Below, one piece after another: positions 8,710-18,200 of a DNA stretch of 64,000 bases. The notes beneath the pieces were generated by a model. The model had not been told where the DNA came from and searched no databases. It saw nothing but the letters and a program-made list of their open reading frames with translations. This DNA comes from JBBSJZ01 sp041751935 (GTDB lineage Bacteria; Planctomycetota; Planctomycetia; Pirellulales; Pirellulaceae): NCBI GenBank assembly GCA_041751935.1, contig JBGSIA010000075.1, positions 1 through 64,000 of the forward strand. Direction: 5' to 3'. Numbering within the stretch: the first letter of the stretch is position 1; the number at the start of each line of letters is the position of its first letter. The position numbers and the translations under genes were made by a program.

Positions 8710-9954
8710 TTATTGGCCAGCGATGGCGACGAGGTATTCTCGGCGTTTGCCATTCTCGGTGATGGCGGTTCGAACCAACAACCGATCGTCGATCGCCACG
8801 GGGCTGGCAAAGATCGATTCGCCGGTTCGGATTTCGCGAAGTAGTTCGAACTTCTCGGGAGTTGCCGCAATCACGTACATCGAACCATCTTCGGCTGCCA
8901 TGATAATTTTGTTGTCAGCGAACAGAGGGGAGGCACTTACTCCACCACCACCCAATCGTGAACGCCACATTTCTTTTCCGTCGCGGGTCCGCCAACAGTA
9001 GGCGACTCCGTTGTCCGACAGAGCATACACATGATCGCCGACCACCAGCAGTGATTGTTCGTAGGACATTACCGGATTCTCCCACAGCAGTTCGTCGCGT
9101 CCATTGGCGCCAACGCACCAAGTACCCGACTCAGGGTTTCCCCCACTGACAATCACGCGTTCCTTATCCCAAACACAGGTCCCGCAGATTGCTTCGGTTG
9201 TCGCGTCGACCGACCATTGTTGGTTGCCTGTCGCCGCGTCGTACGCCGAGATCGTCGATGCGCCGGCCAACAACACGCTCCGCTGACCACCAACGTCCGC
9301 AAGAATAGGTGAGGCGAAGTTCAGGTTGCTCATTCGCGGTACACGCCAAACTTGTTTGCCGGTGGCGGTATCAAGTGCGTACAAACCACTGTCGGAACCA
9401 TCGTATTCAGCCGCGATAATTACAAAATCGCCGACCACGAGGGGACTGGCACCATATCCGAACTGGAATTTTTCTGGACGAAACTCGCTGACGCGAGTTT
9501 GCCAGACCTTCTCGCCAGCGGGCGTCATCGCCGTCGCCATGATCGCATCATTCTGGTGAAAGACAGTGATGATGTGCTTGCCATCGAAAGCCGGGGTTGG
9601 TGAGGCGTGCGAATTGTGACCGTGAATTCGATCTGGAAGTCCGCCTCGATGAATCACCCATTGTCCCAGCAGTTTGCCTGTTCGGCGATCAAACTTGACC
9701 AGTGATTGAGTATCATCGCTCGTGTCCGCGGTGGTCAAGAAAATCCCCTCACCAACAACAACGGGCGTCGAATGTCCGCGGCCGGTGATCGCCGACTTCC
9801 ACAAGATATTCTTACCAGTTTGCAAATCCCAATCTGTCGGAATTCTTGTGGTCTTGGATGCATGATTGTTACCGACGGGGCCGCGCCAGCACGTCCAGTC
9901 GTCGCTGTAAGCGATCTGGGTTAAGGTAAGGACCACAAGAATAATTCTTAGCAT
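8710..9954 (-). CDS. Secreted PQQ-repeat beta-propeller protein
   Basis: 414 residues from ATG 9954. This start places a normal signal peptide (MLRIILVVLTLTQIAYSDDW) directly at the N-terminus; an upstream in-frame start at 10032 would add 26 unlikely residues. The mature part begins WTCWRGPVGNNHASKT, the usual opening of planctomycete PQQ-like quinoprotein-repeat proteins. It carries about seven blades with the signature of a Gly/Asp loop, small strand, and Trp, as in LYALDTATGKQVWRVP and ISAYDAATGNQQWSVD. These propellers are often annotated as outer-membrane assembly (BamB-like) or dehydrogenase-like proteins, but real PQQ binding is rarely shown. The function is probably a periplasmic binding scaffold. 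Confidence 0.85.
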   Translation of the reverse strand: MLRIILVVLTLTQIAYSDDWTCWRGPVGNNHASKTTRIPTDWDLQTGKNILWKSAITGRGHSTPVVVGEGIFLTTADTSDDTQSLVKFDRRTGKLLGQWVIHRGGLPDRIHGHNSHASPTPAFDGKHIITVFHQNDAIMATAMTPAGEKVWQTRVSEFRPEKFQFGYGASPLVVGDFVIIAAEYDGSDSGLYALDTATGKQVWRVPRMSNLNFASPILADVGGQRSVLLAGASTISAYDAATGNQQWSVDATTEAICGTCVWDKERVIVSGGNPESGTWCVGANGRDELLWENPVMSYEQSLLVVGDHVYALSDNGVAYCWRTRDGKEMWRSRLGGGGVSASPLFADNKIIMAAEDGSMYVIAATPEKFELLREIRTGESIFASPVAIDDRLLVRTAITENGKRREYLVAIAGQ

Positions 9955-10061
9955 GTCTAACTCATACATTATCCAAAGTCTCCTTGCCCAACGATCAGCG
10001 TTTGATTGACCGGGGGCAGTCCACAAGATCACCGCATACCTTCAACACAGGAACATACACG

Positions 10062-11063
10062 ATGCGAGCGGCCATTGTAGGTGTCGGCTTTATGGGCTGG
10101 ATCCACTATCTTGCCTACCAGCGATCCAACGAAGCGGAGTTGGTAGCGTTTTGCAGCCGCGATGCCAAAAAACGCAGCGGCGATTGGAGCGGTATTCAAG
10201 GCAATTTTGGGCCTCCCGGAGAACAAATCGACGTCTCCTCGATGACCGTTTATGAGTCGCTGGGCGACATGTTGCGTGACGATTCCATCGACCTCGTCGA
10301 TATTTGCTTGCCGCCACATTTACACGTCGAGGCGATTGAGAAATGTTTGGCGGCGGGTAAGCGAGTGCTGTGCGAAAAACCGTTGGCCCTCTCCGCCGCA
10401 TCAGCGAAGAACCTGTTGAGCAAATCAGCTCCTGGGCAATTGCTTGTCGCTCACGTGTTGCCGTTCATGCCGGAATTCAAGTTGCTCGTCGACGCAGCGA
10501 CCGATAATCGCTGGGGGCGCGCTTTCGCCGGTCGATTCAAACGCACGATCAGTCCTCCGGACTGGATACCTGACTTTTATGATGGCCAGCGCGTCGGCGG
10601 CCCATTGGTTGACCTCCACGTTCACGATGCTCACCTGATTCGCATCTTGTTTGGTATGCCGACGAGCGCGACGACTGCGGCTCGTCGACACCAGGGAGTC
10701 CCGCGATTTTATGAGACCGTGTTTCAATTCGCCGATCCCTCGTTGGTGGTTAGTTCTGGCGGCGGTGTGATTGACTCGCCCGCGCGAGGCTTCACGCATG
10801 GTTTCGAAGTTAGCTTCGAGCAGGCCACCGTACAGTTTGAGTTTGCCGCTTACGCTGATGGCAGCACGGCATGCATTCCACTCACCGTCATGCATCGCGA
10901 TGGACGAGTCGAGCGGCCTGAACTCGGTGACTCTGACCCGATCTCCGCATTCGTTGCTGAAGTCGATGCCGCCGCAGCAGTCGTTCACGGCGGGCAACCG
11001 CATCCGGCACTCGCTGGTGAAACCGCTGCCGCTGCACTGGAAATCTGTGAAATGCAAACATAA
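10062..11063 (+). CDS. Gfo/Idh/MocA-family NAD(P)-dependent oxidoreductase
   Basis: 333 residues from ATG 10062; a TTG at 9984 would add an unconserved leader. The N-terminus is a Rossmann fold (AAIVGVGFMGWIHY, with GxGxxG at residues 7-12). The family motif CEKP lies at 104-107, with K106 in the usual catalytic position. The C-terminal sheet domain contains GPLVDLHVHDAHLIR, whose His residues match the catalytic His position of the family. There is no Tat signal, so it is cytosolic. It probably acts on a sugar or cyclitol, but the substrate cannot be read from sequence. It is divergent from the PQQ-repeat gene across 107 bases and appears to be a single-gene unit. Confidence 0.9.
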   Translation: MRAAIVGVGFMGWIHYLAYQRSNEAELVAFCSRDAKKRSGDWSGIQGNFGPPGEQIDVSSMTVYESLGDMLRDDSIDLVDICLPPHLHVEAIEKCLAAGKRVLCEKPLALSAASAKNLLSKSAPGQLLVAHVLPFMPEFKLLVDAATDNRWGRAFAGRFKRTISPPDWIPDFYDGQRVGGPLVDLHVHDAHLIRILFGMPTSATTAARRHQGVPRFYETVFQFADPSLVVSSGGGVIDSPARGFTHGFEVSFEQATVQFEFAAYADGSTACIPLTVMHRDGRVERPELGDSDPISAFVAEVDAAAAVVHGGQPHPALAGETAAAALEICEMQT

Positions 11064-11190
11064 GGTGACGCTGCCGGATGCTAGCAATGCTAAAGTCGAA
11101 AACTTGACTTGGGCTGAGCAGTGAGTTTCGGCATAATGAGCGTCATACCTGTTTTGACGTTGCTACTTTTTCACAAGGACGGTCCTGAGC

Positions 11191-12375
11191 ATGGACGCGA
11201 TATGGCGATCTTCGCCGGTTATCGGCTTTGGTGCCGATCCGCTCAATCCGCACCCGCAGCGGGGGATCGATGCCGTGGGTGCAACGTCGCGTGAGGAACT
11301 CCGTCAACGCGTGCTGCGTTCGTGTCCGCAAGTGCCGGGGGTTTACGGCGTCCTGGATCGTCAAGGCGAGTTGATCTATGTCGGCAAAAGCAAGTCCCTG
11401 CGTGCGCGACTGCTGAGTTACTTCGCCACGTCGAATTCAGACGAGAAAGCGGGTCGCATCATCGAGCAAGCGAGAGCGATTCAGTGGGAGACTGCGCCGA
11501 GTGAGTTTGCCGCGCTCGTTCGCGAGCAACAATTGATACGCCGTCTTTCACCCCGCTGGAATGTTCAAGAGGTTCCCCGTCGCCAGCGACCGGTGTACCT
11601 GTGTCTTGGGCGTCCGCCTGCGGAATACTTTTTCGTTGCGACCAAACCGCCCATTGGCTGTCGCGCGGTCGAAGGCCCATTTCTCGGTGCCGCTCGCATG
11701 AACCGTGCCGTCGAGGCACTCAACAAAACGTTCAAGCTGCGTGATTGCAGCCAAAAGCAAGTCTTTCACTTTGCTGAACAATTACAACTGTTCGAGATGG
11801 AACATCGTCCTGGATGTTTGCGCTATGAACTCGGAACGTGTGCCGGTCCTTGTGCCGCCGCGTGTACTCACAGCGCTTACGAAATGAACGTCAACGCCGC
11901 CGAAAGTTTTCTGGATGGGTTCAACGATGAGCCACTGGTAACCGTTCGAGATCGAATGGAAATTTCAGCCGCGAATCACCAGTATGAGCTTGCCAGTCGC
12001 TGCCGAGATACGCTCAAAAGTTTGGAGTACTTGCACCGAAAGCTTGGCGTCCTCGCTCAAGCTCGACGAGATTACACGTTCGTCTATTTAGCCAGAGGCT
12101 TCGACAGTTGTCATACGTGGTATCTGATTCATAGCGGCGAAATCTCCGAAGCGGTCGCCGCACCAAGAAACGCTGGGGAGTACGCGGAACTTAAACCGAC
12201 ACTGCAGCGTTGGGCGAGCGTTTCCAGCAACCGTTTGGACCGCGGCCATGGCGCGTACCCCCATACACTGAGTTTGGTTGCGTCTTGGTTCCGCAAGCAT
12301 AGCGATGAACTGAAAAACACGTTCGCTTCGTCTCAAGCCGGGTACAAGTATCACCGTATGTCCTTTTCTGCGTAA
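11191..12375 (+). CDS. Short UvrC-like GIY-YIG endonuclease with Fe-S cysteines and UVR motif
   Basis: 394 residues. The N-terminal GIY-YIG nuclease is clear: PGVYGVLD (residues 49-56), YVGKSKSLRAR (63-73), with R71, E112 and N124 in catalytic positions at UvrC spacing. FKLRDC (C186) and GCLRYELGTCAGPC (C209, C217, C221) match the four cysteines that hold an iron-sulfur cluster in UvrC, with an insertion between the first two. A UvrB-interaction (UVR) segment spans about residues 236-285. The protein stops after about 110 more residues and lacks the RNase H-like 5' nuclease and helix-hairpin-helix modules of full UvrC. It therefore resembles Cho-type proteins that make only the 3' incision. 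It is a single-gene unit. Confidence 0.85.
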   Translation: MDAIWRSSPVIGFGADPLNPHPQRGIDAVGATSREELRQRVLRSCPQVPGVYGVLDRQGELIYVGKSKSLRARLLSYFATSNSDEKAGRIIEQARAIQWETAPSEFAALVREQQLIRRLSPRWNVQEVPRRQRPVYLCLGRPPAEYFFVATKPPIGCRAVEGPFLGAARMNRAVEALNKTFKLRDCSQKQVFHFAEQLQLFEMEHRPGCLRYELGTCAGPCAAACTHSAYEMNVNAAESFLDGFNDEPLVTVRDRMEISAANHQYELASRCRDTLKSLEYLHRKLGVLAQARRDYTFVYLARGFDSCHTWYLIHSGEISEAVAAPRNAGEYAELKPTLQRWASVSSNRLDRGHGAYPHTLSLVASWFRKHSDELKNTFASSQAGYKYHRMSFSA

Positions 12376-12534
12376 ATCTTTTCCGCGTGAACATCTCGCT
12401 ATCGGCTTTGCAACTGCGCCGCCAAGCATCGACATGAACCTCGGTGCGATACCAAAGGCATTCTCGCTGTCAGCGTGAGAACGCTGGATTACAAGAAGAG
12501 CCGATATGGGCTGCACGAAACCAATGCGTGCGAA

Positions 12535-12867
12535 TTATGCTAGCGCCGAATGTTCGGTGTAAAGCTCGAGAATCTGGCCCTGGACCTTGACCGCGCGCAA
12601 TAACGTCCACAGTTGATCGGGCGAAAAGTGAATGGGACCATCGACACACATGTGATCGAGCTCGTCGGCAACCGCCGCATGCTGGTCGGCCGCAGCTTCC
12701 AAACGAAAACTTGCGTTTTTCCAAGCTCGCAACAACTTTGAATCATCTTTCAGCTCGGATGGATCGTCGCATTGATTGAGGATCATCAAGCAAAGTCGTG
12801 CAACATCACAAGGCGAAAGGCTTGGCTGAAGCTGCAGGAGTTGCTGGGCGATTTCGTGACAAGTCAT
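12535..12867 (-). CDS. Small hypothetical protein
   Basis: 110 residues, acidic, mostly helical, no signal peptide or membrane segment. It starts MTCHEIAQQLLQLQ and contains a Cys-rich first third (C3, C20, C26, C33). No family recognised. The frame is favoured over its shadows because of its coherent amphipathic helices, and it lies alone between two rightward genes. It is divergent from the methyltransferase gene across 279 bases in which I see no strong signal. Confidence 0.6.
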   Translation of the reverse strand: MTCHEIAQQLLQLQPSLSPCDVARLCLMILNQCDDPSELKDDSKLLRAWKNASFRLEAAADQHAAVADELDHMCVDGPIHFSPDQLWTLLRAVKVQGQILELYTEHSALA

Positions 12868-13146
12868 ACTGGCATCAAGTGGCTCGAAATCCTCAGGCTT
12901 ACCCGTTAGAACAGGACGACCGCGGACTCGATTGTTGGTGGCTGCGAAACTTAGATGAGAGATGCACTGAAAACCTAGTTCATTCCCGCTCGGGCGGCCA
13001 ATAAAACGAGCAAAATCCGCCTGCTTTCTTCTTAATTCTGCCGTACTTGTGTCGCGTTGTTGTCGTTATTGCGTCAGGATGTTGCACGAACGCAACGCAT
13101 GGATCGTTTCTGCTGCACCTAGCCTCCGAAGTTTGCCGAGTTTTTG

Positions 13147-14319
13147 ATGATCGACGATGCGATGACCGAATCGCTGCATAAGTCTTTAGAAGCGGGCTGT
13201 CAGGTGTCGGCGAAGCAGATATCGAACTGGAAACAACGGTTCGGCCCAGACCTCGCTGGCTGCTTGGTCGCTTCGGTTGCATTGCAATCCAAGGCCCGAG
13301 AAAAACTGGGTGAGGGGATATGGTGGGTCACCGATCGATCGCTGCAGCAAGCGACCGCCTGGCAGGTTGCAAAACTGAAATCGTCATGGTTCGGCACAGG
13401 TCCCGTCTTGGACCTCTGTTGTGGAATCGGCGGCGACACTCATTGGTTGGCAAAGCAGCGGCCAACCATCGGCGTGGATCGCGACCCGCTCATGATCGAG
13501 ATGTCGACGGCAAACCTACGACTGCGAGGGATCACCCAACCACAGGTGAACTTCGTTCAGGATGACGCCGCTGGGCAAGCCTCTGCATGGACCGGTTCTC
13601 TGCATATTGATCCCGATCGACGCGTCGCTAATCAGCGAACGAGTCAACCGGAAAATTACTCGCCCGACTGGATCGATGTCGTCGGCTGGGTCAATCATTG
13701 CCTGGGAAGCGTGGTAAAGCTTGCACCTGCAGCGGATGTCGACCTTACAATCGTCAACCAGCCAACACACCGGAGTTGGATCTCTCTTCGCGGCAGTGTT
13801 CGTGAACAGACGTTGATTGTCGGCGAGACAATTGCTACTTCCGGTGCAGTGAGCGGATCTCGCCGAGCCATCGCTATCGATAGCTATGGTTCAGCTCGCA
13901 ATTTCGAGTCAACGGAGTTTCATCAATCCGCTACGACTACCGCACAGCCCGGTGCATGGATGATCGACCTTGATCCAGCTATACGCGCAGCAGGGCTTAC
14001 GGATGCTTACGCGATCCAAAATCAATTGCAACTCATCGGCACAGCGAGTGGGTTCTTAACCAGTGATGCTCTGACCCAGGAACTGACGATGGCGTTAGCC
14101 GAGCAAATCGAGTGGGTTGGTCCGCCCGATATGAAGCGAATCAAGAAAGAGATGCGGGCGCACAACGTGTACCCTGCGATCGTCAAGGCTCGCTCGGTCG
14201 ATAGCGAACCTGGCGAGATCCAACGGTTGCTCAAGAATTGTGGTGCACGACCGGTCACCCTGTGGCTCGGTCGTGTGGGAAAAAAAGTCTATGCGACCTG
14301 GACTTCACGCCAAGTGTAG
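13147..14319 (+). CDS. THUMP-like class I SAM-dependent methyltransferase
   Basis: 390 residues from ATG 13147 (a TTG lies just before it). Methyltransferase motif I is PVLDLCCGIGGDTHWLA at about residues 86-102, followed by the acidic motif GVDRDP (109-114). LHIDPDRR stands where this group has its post-II DPxRR motif. The C-terminal third (about 300-390) fits the THUMP-like domain found in these proteins: WVGPPDMKRIKKEMRAHNVYPAIVKARS and a final beta pair LWLGRVGKKVYATW. An RNA substrate is inferred from the THUMP-like domain. The gene converges with the lipoprotein gene, leaving only seven bases between stops. Confidence 0.85.
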   Translation: MIDDAMTESLHKSLEAGCQVSAKQISNWKQRFGPDLAGCLVASVALQSKAREKLGEGIWWVTDRSLQQATAWQVAKLKSSWFGTGPVLDLCCGIGGDTHWLAKQRPTIGVDRDPLMIEMSTANLRLRGITQPQVNFVQDDAAGQASAWTGSLHIDPDRRVANQRTSQPENYSPDWIDVVGWVNHCLGSVVKLAPAADVDLTIVNQPTHRSWISLRGSVREQTLIVGETIATSGAVSGSRRAIAIDSYGSARNFESTEFHQSATTTAQPGAWMIDLDPAIRAAGLTDAYAIQNQLQLIGTASGFLTSDALTQELTMALAEQIEWVGPPDMKRIKKEMRAHNVYPAIVKARSVDSEPGEIQRLLKNCGARPVTLWLGRVGKKVYATWTSRQV

Positions 14320-14326
14320 TGCTTGG

Positions 14327-15181
14327 TTATTTCGATGGCGTCCAAGATCCCGTCGGCACAACGGCGGTTGATGTTGGCCGAACCGTCGGGGTGATTTCAA
14401 CCGAAGGTGTTTCACCGGCGGCTGCGAACCTAGCTTCGTGTTCCGCGAGTAAATCGCGACCTGGTGCGACGTTTTCCACTGCGCGACGTCTGGGAATCGT
14501 CTTTGTGGTCAACCCCTTGCGACTGGGCGTAGAGGCTGACGCAGCAGCCTGCCAGCGTGTGTACTGAGGCGACAGCACGGTTTCAGACTGTGCAATTTGA
14601 ACCTTTGACTTATGGCCAGGCAACACAACGACGGATGGCACACTTTGCACCGGAGGCGTGGACTCCGCCGACGATGTAAACGATGCGATCAGCGAAACAC
14701 GTTGCTGCTCGCCACCGACAGCGTCCCAGGGAACCCAGATGCTGTACGAAGCCCCCAGATCCGATTGGCTGTAGTGGCGAGTGAACTGATCCGGGGTAAA
14801 TTCAAATCGCTTGACTCGATCTGTTGGATCCTCCGCCGCCTCATCAAATCCATGGATGACGAGAGTTCCCTCGACCGGAACGGCGTGAGCTTTCTCGTCG
14901 TAGAAATAGATGCGTCCGCCAAAGCCGCGAGTTGGCGTGCGACCGGTTTGAACCAGCGTGTCCGGAGTCCAAGTCACAGCCATTTTGGCCGGATTCGGGT
15001 ACGGCTTGGGCTTGGCGTCCTTTTTGGCCCAAGGCATCTTACTCGCCAGCGAAGTCTTGGCACTTGGATTCTTCGCGTTGAGCGATGACTTTGGTGTCAA
15101 CGACGCGCAACCAACAGCCATCGTCGTGGCCGCCAGGACTACGGTGAATATCCAGAGTCGTATTTGAAGGTATCGCATCAT
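14327..15181 (-). CDS. Predicted lipoprotein of unknown function
   Basis: 284 residues. The signal peptide ends in a lipobox, MAVGCAS (C25), so it is likely lipid-anchored. The mature part starts with a Ser/Lys/Ala-rich linker, followed by a beta-rich domain (about residues 75-205: GRIYFYDEKAHAVPVEGTLVI, HYSQSDLGASYSIWVPWD), and ends in a low-complexity Thr/Pro/Ala tail. It starts 45 bases downstream of the secretin stop on the same strand. That placement suggests an accessory role for the secretin, perhaps like a pilotin or another outer-membrane component, but this is inference from position. No family recognised. Confidence 0.7.
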   Translation of the reverse strand: MMRYLQIRLWIFTVVLAATTMAVGCASLTPKSSLNAKNPSAKTSLASKMPWAKKDAKPKPYPNPAKMAVTWTPDTLVQTGRTPTRGFGGRIYFYDEKAHAVPVEGTLVIHGFDEAAEDPTDRVKRFEFTPDQFTRHYSQSDLGASYSIWVPWDAVGGEQQRVSLIASFTSSAESTPPVQSVPSVVVLPGHKSKVQIAQSETVLSPQYTRWQAAASASTPSRKGLTTKTIPRRRAVENVAPGRDLLAEHEARFAAAGETPSVEITPTVRPTSTAVVPTGSWTPSK

Positions 15182-15226
15182 GCGGTTCCATTTGTACGTT
15201 GACGCACATTGACAGGTAATCGATCT

Positions 15227-18200
15227 TTACTTCGTCGCCGTTGGCAACTTTTGCGGTAGCGGTGCCGAAGCGTCTCGTTGTTTCGATCGCCACCCAGAAG
15301 TCATCCATTTCACGGGCGACTCAAAATTAACTGGAGTTGCCGACGTGCCGGCATTCGATGCCTTTGCCGAACCTTGTGGTAGCGGTGATTCAATCACGCT
15401 AGGTGCCGATTCGATAATGCTTTCACCGATGGGCTCGTCGGAAATGATCGTCGCTCCTGGTGGCAATTCGCCCTCGGATGACATTCCCGCGTCGTGAAGG
15501 TGCATGTGGTCGACGGTCGGTTGTAAGTCAGGATAGATTGTCGGTCCGATTGCCGGTCCCCACAATCCATAACCAGGCTGTAACCCAACATCGCCGTGAG
15601 CTTCCACGACGTCCGCCAAGCAATAACTCATGCGACTTGACTCGGTCGCTTTGACGTAATCTAAGTCTTCTTCACCAGTAACGATCATGGGTGTCATGAC
15701 GACCAACAGTTCGGTGCGAATTTCGCTCTCGGAATCGAACTTGAAAAAGTATCCCAACAACGGAATGTCGGCGAGGTAAGGCACGCGGCGTGACGTATTG
15801 GAGCGTGTCTTCTGGATCAATCCTCCGAACACGACCGTTTGATTGTTGTATGCCGTCAACGTTGATTGAGCTTCGGTGGTATCAATCGGTTGTACCGTTA
15901 CCGGACTGCCGTCTTGGAACACACCAATCGGCTGGCCTGGTTGCGTGAAGTTCAACGCCGATCTTGTCGCTCGCACGCTCATGATGATCAATCCGTCGGC
16001 ACCAACTCGCGGAGTGACTTCGAGAATCAAACCGACGTTGACATCTTCGACACCAATCGACGTGGTATTTTGATTGATATTAACGCTTTGCGGGCGAGCA
16101 ACCTGTTGACCAACTTGCACGAATCCAGTGGTATTGTCGACAGTCATGATTTGCGGACGGCTGATGATTTGCAATCGATTGGCGTTTTGCAACGACCGGA
16201 ACAAAACGCTGATGGACTCACTGGCTGCACTGAGCACAAATCCGGCTGCACCGGGGATCGCACTGCTTGTCGTTCCAACTCCTAGTGCCGAGACACCTCG
16301 TCCCGCCGTTTTCTCCTGAGCAAATGAATTTGCATTCGGAGTATTGAGACCGTTGAAATTGAAGCCAGGGCGAGTGAGCGGATCGGTGGATGGTGGAAAG
16401 GACGTTGCTAGCGGAGCCGCAGCGACTCCGCGATCGTACAACAGCGAGTCCTGTAGACCTAGCTCGCCACCGATTTCGAGCAAGTCGTTTAAGGTTACTT
16501 CCGCGATGACAACTTTAATCAGCACCATCGGCGGTCGGCGATCCAGTTTATCGATCAGTCGTCGCACGTCTTCGTACAAACGAGGGGCGACGCTGATCAA
16601 CAAGCTGTTGCTGACGGGTTCTGCCACAACAATCAAGTCGCGATCGGGCAGATCATAAGGGCCGAGCCCTTGTTGGAACTGTTGGATCGTATTGACTGTT
16701 TGTACTCGCTGTTGAATGTAGGTCTGTAGGGCAACGGCGATCTCTGGTGCACCTTGGTGTCGCAACCAGATCACCTCAGTAATTCGTTCGGCGAAGCCTT
16801 CGCTATCCAATCGCAGCAGGATGCTCTCGACGACTTCCAAGTCTTCCGCTGATCCGCTGGCAATGATGCTGTTGGTGCGTTGGTCCGTGGAGAACCGTAG
16901 TGGCACCAGCGAACTCTCGGACGCCGTACTCGGGGCCAAGCCAGCGAGGTTGCCCGCACCCACGCTTGTTCCGCCGGTCGTTGCCGAATCACCAAACAGT
17001 TCTTGTAGCGCTGTCGTCAACTGCAGTGCATCTCCGTTTTCGATCGTGAACACTTTCACGAGCGAATCGAGCCCCGGTGCTTTGTCCAGTTGGCGAATCA
17101 ATTCTGCAATCAATGCCATACTTGCGGCCGGAGCCCGCACGACCACTGCATTGGCATTGGCATCGGCAGTAAATACCGCACCAGTCAATATACCACTATC
17201 CAACAAGCGATTTCCCTCGGCATCAAGCGTCACGATGGAAAGCGTCGTGGATGGCGCAGACGCGTCTTGATTTTGTTCACCTTCTCCGGCGCCGTTGATC
17301 GCTGTCTGCAGCACCGGTGCCAGATCTTCGGCGAGTGCATTGTTGAGCGGGAACACGCGGATTTCGCTGCTAGCGGCAATTTGCTGGACATCCAACTCAT
17401 TGATCAATCGCGTAACCTCTATCATGTCACGTGGCGAGGCACTAATGATCAGCGAGTTGGTGCGATAGTCAGCACTAATGCGGACACGCGTTCCCAAAGC
17501 AGGTCGAAGATCGTCGCCACTGCCGGGACGCTCAGTAAAGAACTCACGGATGGTTTCTTCGGCATCGTTGGCCGATGCATGTTGCAAACGGAATACTCGT
17601 AATCGGCTGTTCTCGTCGGTCGGCTGATCAATTTTTTGAATCAGTTCCATTAAGCCCTTGATCGCTTCATCACGTCCGATCAACAACAGTGAGTTAGGTG
17701 TATCCAGGGCTGTGATGCTAACTTCGCCCTGACGCGCCGAGAGAACGTCGACATAGAGTTGCTGGAGTAAAGCTGCGACCGCCCCAGAATCTGCGTTTTG
17801 CAGCGGCACGACTTCCACTGCCGGCTGAGTAATTACGCTTTGTTTCTCGATTTCGTCAATAACTTTCCGCACTCGCTCGACATCGCGTTTCGCACCACGA
17901 ATGATGATGACACCCAACTCGGGAACGAACTGAATATCGGTGTCGCCGATGACGCCCGATCCACTCTCGGCATCATTTGCTCCATCAGCAGGGATCGGCT
18001 CAGCAGGAGGAGGCGCATTGTCGCCTGCATCCTGTTGGAACATGGCACGACGGAAGGGAACTTGCCCGCGAGGCAGCGGCGCGACCATCGTGGATTCGGC
18101 ATCGCCCAAATTCTCGAGTAGCCGCAAGGCACGTTGAATCGGCGCAGGTTCCGCATTTTGCAGTCGCAGTAGTTCTGTAACATGCGAGGCACGTCGTGGT

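Noticed and set aside
9955..10032. N-terminal extension of the PQQ-repeat protein
   Set aside because: The extra 26 residues precede a perfect signal peptide, so the downstream ATG at 9954 is the real start.
12940..13000. tRNA-like GTTCATTCC sequence
   Set aside because: It resembles a T-loop, but no matching acceptor, D or anticodon arms can be formed around it.
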